Of a stretch of 64,000 nucleotides of DNA, positions 15,823 through 23,549 are shown in pieces. The first letter of the stretch is position 1. Every line of letters starts with the position of its first letter. The DNA comes from Paracoccus aestuarii (GTDB lineage: Bacteria > Pseudomonadota > Alphaproteobacteria > Rhodobacterales > Rhodobacteraceae): contig NZ_CP067170.1 in NCBI RefSeq assembly GCF_028553885.1, positions 124,001 to 188,000 on the forward strand. The letters are read 5' to 3'. The position numbers and the translations under genes were made by a program. The notes beneath the pieces are model-generated. The model was not told the origin of the DNA. It searched no databases and saw only the letters and a list, made by a program, of their open reading frames with translations.

Positions 15823-16317
15823 TCAGTTAGCGTTCTCGACCAGCCACGTCGTCATCTGCTCGATCTCGGCTTCTTGTGCGTTAATGATCTCCTGGGCCAA
15901 GGCGCGCATCTGCTCGTCCTCACCATGTGCCAGCAGCACCTCGGCCATATCGATGGCACCCTGATGGTGAGCAATCATGCCGCAGGCGAAGGCGACGTCG
16001 GCATCTTCGTTCATCATGCCGTCGTGCATTGCCGGCATCGTGACCATCATCCGACGCATGTTCTCCTGGACATGCTCCGGCATGGCCTCAACGTCCATAC
16101 CGCCCATGCCCATCATCTCCATCATGCCGGAATCCATCCCCGCACCATGATCGGCGTGCGCCCCGCCGTGACCCATGCTGGCGTGATCCATCTCTCCCCC
16201 GGCAGCGGCCGCTGTGCATTGCTCAGGCAGGCGGAACTCTCCGTCTTGGGCGAGAGCAGGTGCGGCGAAGGTGGCTGCGGCAATGGCTGCTGCGAAGCTC
16301 GTCTTTGCGAAGTTCAT
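15823..16317 (-). CDS. DUF305 His/Met-rich periplasmic copper protein
   Basis: 164 residues: a clear signal peptide (MNFAKTSFAAAIAAATFAAP, cleavage near ALA-Q), a linker dense in Met, His and Gly (MDHASMGHGGAHADHG, MMEMMGMGGMD), then the four-helix DUF305 domain with CGMIAHHQGAIDMAEVLL. These residues bind copper in related periplasmic proteins such as CopM. AAGGAG precedes the ATG. It lies upstream of cueR on the same strand, 170 bases away, and belongs functionally to the copper set, though its own promoter shows no obvious CueR dyad. Confidence 0.85.
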   Translation of the reverse strand: MNFAKTSFAAAIAAATFAAPALAQDGEFRLPEQCTAAAAGGEMDHASMGHGGAHADHGAGMDSGMMEMMGMGGMDVEAMPEHVQENMRRMMVTMPAMHDGMMNEDADVAFACGMIAHHQGAIDMAEVLLAHGEDEQMRALAQEIINAQEAEIEQMTTWLVENAN

Positions 16318-16587
16318 CTCGGTTTCTCCTTGCTGTTGAAATTGGTGGCTAGAACAACCCTTAGTCTTTGCCTGCGTTCCGCATCGCGGATATCGCTGCG
16401 GCATCCACAAGTGTCGGCATGGGGAAGCTGCACCGCAGCAACGATATGAGCTTGGCCAACGATTTTTACGCGACAGCACTTGCTGCGCATGCATTCGCTG
16501 CGGAGGTGCCGAATGTCAGAGAAGGGCTCTTCACGTCGATCGGCCGCTCTTTGCACGAGGGGCGGCGCGGGGCAGCCCCGAGCCTGC

Positions 16588-17988
16588 TCACGGCCCTTTT
16601 GTATGTGTCGGCTGCTGTTCGCAATTGAGAATTTGGCACGACTTCGGAAATCGCTCATATGTATCCGGCCTGTTGATCGGCTCCCCCATCCAGATGCACC
16701 GGGACGGCGCGGAGGCCCGCGCCGCTGCCCGCTTCATGACACGGGTCTTCGAGGCAGGTGTTCCGGCCTTCGGATCCTGCGCCGAATTGCAGATCGCGGC
16801 CGTCGCGGCCGGGGGCCGGACCGGGCCACGCAGCCCCGGCGCCGAGGTCGCCTGATGCCCTCGTTGTTCAGCGCGAGAACGGCCCTCCGAATGGGCGGCG
16901 CCTGGAGCGGGGCTATGTCTCCGTAGGATATCTGCTGCTGAAGCTTCAGAAATTTTCGATATCCTACCACGCCCGGGCGGTCGTCGGGATGGTGGGGCCA
17001 TTTCTAGATGCACCCTGCCCCCACAAGCTGGATCGACCAGCGCGCTCTGGTTCGCGGGCCAGCCAACGATAACCTTTACGCTGTGGCCTTGAAGACCATG
17101 CCTTTGCGAGGGAACCATAGGCCTTGGTTCCTGGCTGGAACGAGCTGTTACTCGAACGGCAACCTTCGGCTCCGTGACCTCGATATAAGCACCGATGAGC
17201 TCCCGCTTCGACAGGGACGGATAAACGGCGATACCGGCGGGTCGCGACAGGTCCAGTGACCTCAGGCGCTCCTCCAGTGTCCCGGGATCACATCCAACAG
17301 CCTTGATGAAGTAGTTGGAGCTGCGCGAATATCCCGGCGGCAGCGTCCCATCCTCAGTCGCGATCGGACGATCAAGCACCGCACCCGCACGACCACCCAC
17401 ACGACGGATGACAAGATCGGCGTCATGGATGTTGGCGACAAACGTGAAATCGACATGCGCCACCGGATCCGTCTCGATTTGGCGCGGCACGTCACGCTTC
17501 TGCCAGATCTGGAAAACCGTGTTGACGACGTGATCACCTTCCGAGGTTTCGAAATGCTGATCACCGAGCTGCGTCTCGTGAATCAGATGAAAGCGTTGAT
17601 CGATGCCCCGCTGCATGGAGGGCTTCGCAAACGAGACGGGCAGGATGAACGCCACGATATCGGCAAAACCCATGGCGTGCCGCAGAAACGCCCGGGCCAT
17701 AGCGCCGTTGCGACCAAAGGGCGGATTTCCGATAACCACGACGCGCCCTTCATGGGCCGGCGGCTCAAACGCCAGGAAATCGCCGGTGGCGATGCCCTCG
17801 GCCTCCGGGGCGATGTCAAGCGCCATCAATCGGTTCTGCGGCAGATGCCGGCAGAAAGCGCCTGCTCCGGCAGAGGGTTCTACGAAGAGATCGTCAGGCC
17901 TCATGCCGAGCGCGCGCCAGAGCGCCCCCACGCATTTTCGGACGATCGGGAGGGGCGTGTAGAACTTGTCGTGAAGAATGGCCGGCAT
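16588..17988 (-). CDS. SAM-dependent DNA methyltransferase, abnormal C-terminus
   Basis: 466 residues in the open frame. Residues 1-270 are a convincing N6-adenine-type methyltransferase: VEPSAGAGAFCRHL is the SAM-binding motif and VIGNPPFGRNG the catalytic NPPF motif, with ILPVSFAKP after it. From about residue 285 the sequence becomes arginine/proline-rich, loses family character and runs antisense through a palindrome and a fragment of another gene. The original C-terminus was therefore probably lost in a rearrangement and the frame now reads into foreign DNA. No restriction enzyme gene is beside it. Whether it is still active cannot be told. Confidence 0.7.
   Translation of the reverse strand: MPAILHDKFYTPLPIVRKCVGALWRALGMRPDDLFVEPSAGAGAFCRHLPQNRLMALDIAPEAEGIATGDFLAFEPPAHEGRVVVIGNPPFGRNGAMARAFLRHAMGFADIVAFILPVSFAKPSMQRGIDQRFHLIHETQLGDQHFETSEGDHVVNTVFQIWQKRDVPRQIETDPVAHVDFTFVANIHDADLVIRRVGGRAGAVLDRPIATEDGTLPPGYSRSSNYFIKAVGCDPGTLEERLRSLDLSRPAGIAVYPSLSKRELIGAYIEVTEPKVAVRVTARSSQEPRPMVPSQRHGLQGHSVKVIVGWPANQSALVDPACGGRVHLEMAPPSRRPPGRGRISKISEASAADILRRHSPAPGAAHSEGRSRAEQRGHQATSAPGLRGPVRPPAATAAICNSAQDPKAGTPASKTRVMKRAAARASAPSRCIWMGEPINRPDTYERFPKSCQILNCEQQPTHTKGP
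16625..16855 (+). pseudogene. class-I glutamine amidotransferase fragment
   Basis: A 76-codon open segment contains SGLLIGSPIQMHRDGAEARA and then FEAGVPAFGSCAELQIAAVA, with the nucleophile region GSCAxLQ of class-I glutamine amidotransferases (a Glu replaces the usual Gly after CA). The N-terminal and C-terminal parts, including the His-Glu of the triad, are absent. It lies antisense to the altered end of the methyltransferase frame, so it is best read as a gene remnant from a rearrangement. Confidence 0.5.
16924..16966. repeat. 43-bp nested palindrome
   Basis: TAGGATATC (16924-16932) and its exact complement GATATCCTA (16958-16966) flank 25 bases that contain a second perfect palindrome, CTGAAGCTTCAG (16938-16949). 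The structure can form a long hairpin. It sits where the methyltransferase frame stops resembling its family, so it may mark an element end or recombination site. Confidence 0.75.
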
Positions 17989-18852
17989 GCAGATGATCGC
18001 CCCGATGGTTGCAGGATCAACATATTGCCCGGGCGCGAAAAAATAAACATGGCACTACTGCAGATTGCACGCAGTTCGATTTGACATCGCCTCATCATTG
18101 AAACCGCGCAGCGCCAAGCCACGAACAGCGATCGCAGATGCTGCATCAAGCTTAAATCAGGCAAGACGCAGGCCCTGCTATTGACCCTGTCACAGCGATG
18201 GCGATGGCGATGGCGATGGCGATGGCGATGGCGATGGCGATGGCGATGGAGGCGTTTGCGCCTCCAATGCCGACCTTCAAGCGCTGTCGCGACTTTGTAG
18301 CCAAACTGGGGATGGTGCGGGTTCAACATTTGACAGGCGGAAAGCAGTGGCCCGGCCGCACGTCGAAAATGGGCAACGGGACATCCGACGACTGCTGATC
18401 ATCGGCGCCATGTCCGTCATCCAATGGGCCTCTCGTCGCGGCACGAGCTTAGGCTGGTAGCTTGCGCGCATGCTGAATCGCAAACCGCTGATGTTGGTCG
18501 TCATGGCGTTGGCTAACAAAATGGCTCGCTCGGTATGGGCAATATTGCCCAAGAAGGAGAACAACCGGGATTTTGACAGCGCGGCCGCATGAGCGTTTGC
18601 AAAGCGACTGTGACGCCATGATTGGCGGCATGTGAGGAGGTCGTGAGCGTCTATGGAAAATGATCAGTTTGATCGGGATCAGGAAATGCACCGAGGCTCC
18701 AGGAGCAAAAAGCTTGTATAGTTGATTTGCGCTTGATCCGCGTTCATCCAAGACGGCCAGCGGCACCTCCGCCGCCGCATCATAGGCGTGACACATGAAC
18801 GCACCCTACCACATGCTCGAAGACGCAGATGGAATTTGCATGGAACGGGCAT
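17989..18852. other. gene-poor region with microsatellite
   Basis: About 860 bases with no convincing gene, containing the GCGATG repeat array annotated separately. A minus-strand segment around 18,660-18,800 (containing VPLAVLDERGSSANQLYKLF) keeps a protein-like composition and could be a gene fragment, but I could not assign it. Confidence 0.4.
18195..18248. repeat. hexanucleotide microsatellite, nine GCGATG units
   Basis: GCGATG is repeated nine times without interruption. It encodes alternating Met-Ala on the plus strand and His-Arg on the minus strand, but no credible gene spans it. Such arrays change copy number by slippage. Confidence 0.9.
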
Positions 18853-19155
18853 TCACACATGGAGCCTCCGGCAAACCCGGCGCGGCTCAGTCGTCTCCTC
18901 ACCGTGTTCCGCAGCGAGACCGGCCATCGTCCGGGCGAAAATGCCCTTCTCGCTCCGGCGCCTTCAACGGTTATAAAGCGTCTTGTGAGGCCCATAGGCG
19001 GTGGGTGCATCACGCCAGCACAAGCCATTGCGTATCATGAAGGTGATCCCGCTGAAAACACGTCTGCAAAAAACGCATGGCTTGCCGTCGGACTTCGAAA
19101 AATAGGGAGCGAGACGTGCCATCTGCGCGTCGGTCAGCCAAGAAAGATCGATCAT
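18853..19155 (-). pseudogene. IS5-family (IS427-like) transposase remnant
   Basis: The frame from 19155 starts MIDLSWLTDAQMARLAPYFS and continues GITFMIRNGLCWRDAP, the typical N-terminus of IS427-type transposases. A TGA interrupts it after KTLYNR, and the same frame resumes with RSEKGIFARTMAGLAAEHG before a second stop. The DDE catalytic part is missing. The remnant borders the sulfolactate operon on its downstream side. Confidence 0.75.
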
Positions 19156-19392
19156 GCTCGACGCAACCGTCTTGTTCTGGCTTTGAAACTCAATGAGCCT
19201 GGAGCCTAGCCTTTTGGCCTGCCCCCGGTCATCCCTGATCCATAACAAAGTTTGCCGACTTGTGCGCTGCTTCCCAAATTTGGAACACCAGATGCTGAAC
19301 TTTCCCGGCTCCATCTTGGCGGCGGGCTGGCTGCGCCGCCGGGATCATGAAGCGTGATCGGGGCCGCCAGTCCGCAAGCTCTGAGCGCATTC

Positions 19393-20556
19393 TCAGCGCG
19401 CGAGAGCGTGCATCTGGGCGATCAGGTCTGATTTCCCCTCGAACCCGATGCCCGGCAGTTCGGGCATCAGCACATGGCCGTCCTGCACCGCGACCCCGTC
19501 GGGAAAGCCGCCATAGGGCTGGAACAGGTCGGGATAGCTTTCATTGCCGCCCAGCCCCAGCCCGGCTGCGATGTTCAGCGACATCTGGTGCCCGCCATGC
19601 GGGATGCAGCGCGCGGGTGACCAGCCGAACTGCCGCAGGACCTCCAGCGTGCGCAGGTATTCGACCAGCCCATAGGACAGCGCGCAGTCGAATTGTAGAT
19701 AGTCGCGGTCGGGCCGCATGCCGCCGTAGCGCAGCAGGTTGCGGGCGTCCTGATGCGAGAACAGGTTCTCGCCCGTGGCCATCGGCGCGTCGTAGAATTC
19801 CGACATGGCGGCCTGCAGCGCATAATCCAGCGGGTCGCCGATTTCCTCGTACCAGAACAGCGGATAGGCACGCAGCATCTTGGCATAGGCGATGGCCGTC
19901 TCCAGATCAAAGCGGCCGTTGGCGTCCACGGCCAGCTGCGCCTGCGACCCGATCTCGTCCAGCACGGCCTCGATCCGCCGGCGGTCCTCGTCCAGGGATG
20001 CGCCGCCGATCTTCATCTTGACCACGGTATAGCCGCGGTCGACATAGCTGCGCATCTCGGCGCGCAGGGCGCCGTTGTCCTTGCCCGGATAGTAATAGCC
20101 CCCCGCCGCATAGACGAAGACGCGGGGGTCCGCCTCGCGCCCGTGAAGGGCGGCCAGATGGCGGAACAGGGGCTTGCCCTCGATCTTGGCGACCGCGTCC
20201 CAGATGGCCATGTCGATGGTGCCCACCGCGACCGAGCGTTCGCCGTGCCCGCCCGGTTTTTCATTCGCCATCATCGCCGCCCAGATGCGGTGCGGGTCCA
20301 GGTTGTCGCCCGCTTCGGTCAGCAGGCTCTCGGGCGCGGCCTGCAGGATCCGGTCGGCGAACCGCTCGCGGATCAGCCCGCCCTGACCATAGCGCCCGTT
20401 CGAGTTGAAGCCGTACCCCACGACCCGCTGACCGTCGCGGATGACGTCCGTCACGACTGCGACCAGGCTGGTCGTCATCTTGCTGAAGTCGATATAGGCG
20501 TTGCGGATCGGAGAGGCGATCGGCTTGGTCACCTCGCGGATGTCGATGATGCGCAT
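19393..20556 (-). CDS. tarD: D(-)-tartrate dehydratase-like enolase-superfamily enzyme
   Basis: 387 residues, very like the Bradyrhizobium D-tartrate dehydratase over the full length as I remember it. Enolase-superfamily residues are in place: KMKIG near 180-184 with the catalytic lysine, metal ligands D211 (in DANGRFD), E237 (in FWYEE) and E263 (in TGENLF), and the His pair in CIPHGGHQ at 320-323. The family dehydrates D-tartrate to oxaloacetate. It is the last gene of the sulfolactate operon, 30 bases after the exporter gene, so either the operon also serves tartrate or this enzyme handles a related 2-hydroxy acid. The fold is certain; the substrate is by homology. Confidence 0.82.
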   Translation of the reverse strand: MRIIDIREVTKPIASPIRNAYIDFSKMTTSLVAVVTDVIRDGQRVVGYGFNSNGRYGQGGLIRERFADRILQAAPESLLTEAGDNLDPHRIWAAMMANEKPGGHGERSVAVGTIDMAIWDAVAKIEGKPLFRHLAALHGREADPRVFVYAAGGYYYPGKDNGALRAEMRSYVDRGYTVVKMKIGGASLDEDRRRIEAVLDEIGSQAQLAVDANGRFDLETAIAYAKMLRAYPLFWYEEIGDPLDYALQAAMSEFYDAPMATGENLFSHQDARNLLRYGGMRPDRDYLQFDCALSYGLVEYLRTLEVLRQFGWSPARCIPHGGHQMSLNIAAGLGLGGNESYPDLFQPYGGFPDGVAVQDGHVLMPELPGIGFEGKSDLIAQMHALAR

Positions 20557-20586
20557 GGTCTGGCTCCTTTTTCGGGGGTGGGCGCG

Positions 20587-21600
20587 TCATCCCAGCAGGT
20601 GGACGCCCGCGACGATGAATGTGCCCAGCAGGACCGTCTCGGCGACGATCAGGGCGATGGCGGTGCCGCCCACATCCAGCATGCGGACCAGCGAGGTGTT
20701 GATGCCCACCGCCGCGATGGCGATCAGCAGGGCCCACCGGCTGGCACCCTCGGCCAGCGATGACAGGGCAGGGGGGATCACCCCCAGGGAGTTCAGCGTG
20801 GCCAGCGCCAGAAAACCCACCACGAATGACGGCAGCAGCGGCGGACGCTTGGCGCCCGGCTCTAGATCGCCCAGACCCCCGCCCCGGATCGCCAGCGAAA
20901 AGATCAGGACGACCGGCGCCAGCATGGACACGCGGATCAGCTTGACCAGCGTCGCGGTCTCGCCGACCTCGGGGCTGATCGAAAAGCCCGCGCCGACCAC
21001 CTGCGCCACATCATGGATGGTCCCGCCCAGAAACACCGCCGATTCCAGCGCGTTGAACCCCAGGGCGGTGGACAGAGGCGGATAGATGACCATGGCGACG
21101 GTGGACAGGATCGTCACCGACAGGACGGTGAAGGCCAGGTTGCGGTCGGATTTGTCGGTTCGGGGCAGGACGGCCGCGATCGCCATCGCCGCCGAGGCGC
21201 CGCAGATCGCGACCGATCCCCCCGTCAGCAGCGCCAGCCGCCAGCCTCGCCCGAACAGCCGCGCCGCCAGCAGCGCGAACAGGATCGTCACGACCACGCC
21301 CGCGATCACCAGCGCGATCATCGGGCCGCCCAGTTCCGCCAGCATCTGCACCGAGATCCGCGCCCCCAGCAGAGCGACGCCAAGGCGCAGCACCGTCTTG
21401 GCCGAGAACGCGACCCCGGTGGCGGTGCGGGTCTCGGGCTCGGCCAGGAAATTCAGCGTCAGGCCCAGCAGCAGGGCCATCAGCATGGCGGGCGCGCCGT
21501 AATGTTCGGCCAGGAACTGCGCGGTCACGGCCACGAGGGTCGCGACCGCGATGCCCGGAAACAGTGCCCTGATCCGCGACTGGTCAAGGGCCGCAATCAC
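20587..21600 (-). CDS. YeiH/UPF0324-family membrane exporter (SuyZ-like role)
   Basis: About 337 residues with roughly ten hydrophobic helices and the YeiH-family segments LRLGVALLGARIS, GGSVAICGASAAMA and FLGGTIHDVAQVVGAGF. Related proteins are called putative sulfate exporters, and an exporter named SuyZ is encoded with suyAB in a cysteate-degrading Paracoccus. Here it would remove sulfite or sulfate made by SuyAB, which is inference from context. The GTG start at 21600 lies 4 bases after the comC stop, so the genes are tightly coupled. Confidence 0.8.
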   Translation of the reverse strand: MIAALDQSRIRALFPGIAVATLVAVTAQFLAEHYGAPAMLMALLLGLTLNFLAEPETRTATGVAFSAKTVLRLGVALLGARISVQMLAELGGPMIALVIAGVVVTILFALLAARLFGRGWRLALLTGGSVAICGASAAMAIAAVLPRTDKSDRNLAFTVLSVTILSTVAMVIYPPLSTALGFNALESAVFLGGTIHDVAQVVGAGFSISPEVGETATLVKLIRVSMLAPVVLIFSLAIRGGGLGDLEPGAKRPPLLPSFVVGFLALATLNSLGVIPPALSSLAEGASRWALLIAIAAVGINTSLVRMLDVGGTAIALIVAETVLLGTFIVAGVHLLG

Positions 21601-21604
21601 CTGA

Positions 21605-22600
21605 TCATGCCCCCAGCGCGTCGATCTGCGCCAGCAGCGCATCATCGACCTGCAGGCCGTCCGCCGCCGCTTTCCGAAGGTCGTCGCGGCGCGCGCCGGG
21701 CAGGCGGGCGCCGGGCTGCTGGGCCATCGCATCGGCCAGATCGTCGATCCGCGACCGCGCCATGTCGGAAAATGCGTCCGGGTCCAGCGTCAGGATCACC
21801 TGCCCGACGCCCGGCGGCGGGCCATCGGCGTCGAAGAACGACGAGGCCTCATGCGCGAAATTGGCGCCCATCAGGCCCGCCGCCAACAATTCCACCATCA
21901 GCGCCAGCGCGGTGCCCTTGGCATCGCCCATGGGGATCATGGTGCCCGCCAGCGCGGCGGCGGGATCGGTGGTGGGCTGTCCGTCGGCGTCCAGCGCCCA
22001 GCCTTCGGGGATGGCGGTGCCCTGCTGCTCGGCGGCCATGATCTTGCCGCGCGCGACCTTGGACAGCGACACGTCCACGACGATCGGGCTGCGCCCGCCC
22101 GAACGGGGCGCGGCAAAGGCGATAGGGTTCGTCCCGAACAGCGCCTTGCGCCCGCCCCAGGGCGCCATCGCGGCGGGCGTGTTGGCAAACAGCAGCGCGA
22201 CCAGACCGGACCGGGCCAGACGCTCGACCGTGACGCCGGCGACGCCGCAATGATGCGACCGGACGATGCCTGCCCCGGCGATGCCCTGTTGCGGCGCGGC
22301 CTCGGCCAGCCAATCCACGGCCAGATCCAGCGCCGGATAGGCAAAGCCCATCGCGGCATCCACCGCCACGACGCCGGGTCGCGGATGGGTGGCGGTGGGC
22401 GTGGCAAAGCCGTCCACCTTGCCCGACAGCGCCTGCGCGGCATAGGACGGGACGCGCCGCAGCCCGTGGCCCGACTGGCCCACCATCTCGGCTGCGACCA
22501 GCGCTTGGGCGACGGAGCGGGCATTCGCCTCGGCGGTCCGGCAGCGCATCAGGGTGCGAAGGATCAGGTCATGGACCTGATCGGGCGTCATCGTGACCAT
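21605..22600 (-). CDS. comC: (R)-sulfolactate dehydrogenase, ComC type (Ldh family)
   Basis: 331 residues of the malate/L-lactate (Ldh) dehydrogenase family, a fold distinct from Rossmann dehydrogenases. Recognisable segments are VGQSGHGLRRVPSY, the SHHCGVAG active-site region near residue 115, FGTNPIAFAAP and the GDAKGTALALMVELL C-terminal motif. In sulfolactate operons this enzyme reduces sulfopyruvate to (R)-sulfolactate with NADPH. It sits 3 bases after slcC, the enzyme that makes sulfopyruvate, and context is the main reason for choosing this substrate over malate or diketogulonate. Confidence 0.82.
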   Translation of the reverse strand: MVTMTPDQVHDLILRTLMRCRTAEANARSVAQALVAAEMVGQSGHGLRRVPSYAAQALSGKVDGFATPTATHPRPGVVAVDAAMGFAYPALDLAVDWLAEAAPQQGIAGAGIVRSHHCGVAGVTVERLARSGLVALLFANTPAAMAPWGGRKALFGTNPIAFAAPRSGGRSPIVVDVSLSKVARGKIMAAEQQGTAIPEGWALDADGQPTTDPAAALAGTMIPMGDAKGTALALMVELLAAGLMGANFAHEASSFFDADGPPPGVGQVILTLDPDAFSDMARSRIDDLADAMAQQPGARLPGARRDDLRKAAADGLQVDDALLAQIDALGA

Positions 22601-22603
22601 GGC

Positions 22604-23536
22604 TCAGACCCTCTCCGCAAGGTGGTCCAGGACCCGGTCGGCGATCAGGCTGCTGACCCGGACATTGGCCTGGGCGGTGACGCCGGCGATATGCGGCGTC
22701 AGGATCAGGTTCGACAGGCCCGCGAAACGCTGACCGGCCTTGGCGGTCAGGGGCTCGACCTCGAACACGTCCAGCGCGGCACCGGCCAGATGGCCCTGCC
22801 GCAGGGCATTGGCCAAGGCATCCTCGTCCACGACACCGCCCCGGGCCGCATTGATCAGCACCGCGCCGGGGCGCATGGCGCGCAACGCGGCGGCGTCGAT
22901 CATGTGGCGGGTCTGCGGGGTCAGCGGCACATGCAGGCTGATGACATCCGATCCCGCCAGCAGGTCCGCGCGCGACACGGGGGCGACATCGCCCCAGGCC
23001 GGATCATCGGCGGGCAGGTGCGGATCATGGGCGATGACCCTCATGCCCATCGCCTGCGCCCGCCGCGTGACCTGCCGCGCGATGGCGCCATAGCCCATCA
23101 GGCCCAGGGTCAGGGCCGAGGCCTCGGTCCCGATCAGGTCCTGGCGGGGCCAGTCGCCCGCGATGACCCGCTCGGTCGCCGCATAGGCCCCGCGCAGCAG
23201 CATCATCGCGGTGGTGATGACATATTCCGCCACCGCCAGATCATTGGCCCCGGTGGCGGGCCAGACCGTGATGCCACGCGCCTGACAGCCCTCCATGTCG
23301 ATATTGTCCAGCCCCACGCCAAGCCGCCCGACCGCCTGCAGCCGGGGCGCCGCCGCCAGCAGATCGGCATCGACGCGGGTGCGGTTGCGCACGATCAGCA
23401 CGTCGGTCGCGGCGACCTGGGCCAGCAGATCGGCGCGGCGGTCGACCAGATCGGGCGCATAGAGCGTGTCATGGGACGCCGCGATCCGCTGCACCGCAGC
23501 CTCGTCCATGAATTCGGTGATGACGATACGCGACAT
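22604..23536 (-). CDS. slcC: (S)-sulfolactate dehydrogenase (D-2-hydroxyacid dehydrogenase family)
   Basis: 310 residues. The family features are clear: GRLGVGLDNIDM, the Rossmann dinucleotide loop LGLMGYGAIARQV, INAARGGVVDEDAL with the catalytic arginine, and the DVFEVEPL glutamate followed by LTPHIAGVT with the catalytic histidine. In the known slc pathway SlcC oxidises (S)-sulfolactate to sulfopyruvate with NAD. Paired with ComC it would racemise sulfolactate into the (R)-form used by SuyAB. Gaps to the neighbours are 3 and 13 bases. The homologous family also includes phosphoglycerate dehydrogenase, so substrate is assigned by context. Confidence 0.85.
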   Translation of the reverse strand: MSRIVITEFMDEAAVQRIAASHDTLYAPDLVDRRADLLAQVAATDVLIVRNRTRVDADLLAAAPRLQAVGRLGVGLDNIDMEGCQARGITVWPATGANDLAVAEYVITTAMMLLRGAYAATERVIAGDWPRQDLIGTEASALTLGLMGYGAIARQVTRRAQAMGMRVIAHDPHLPADDPAWGDVAPVSRADLLAGSDVISLHVPLTPQTRHMIDAAALRAMRPGAVLINAARGGVVDEDALANALRQGHLAGAALDVFEVEPLTAKAGQRFAGLSNLILTPHIAGVTAQANVRVSSLIADRVLDHLAERV

Positions 23537-23549
23537 GGCGTTTCCTTTC

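Noticed and set aside
17901-18329. Minus-strand frame with a (His-Arg)n stretch
   Set aside because: The repeat is a translation of the GCGATG microsatellite; the remainder has no family features and overlaps the methyltransferase start.
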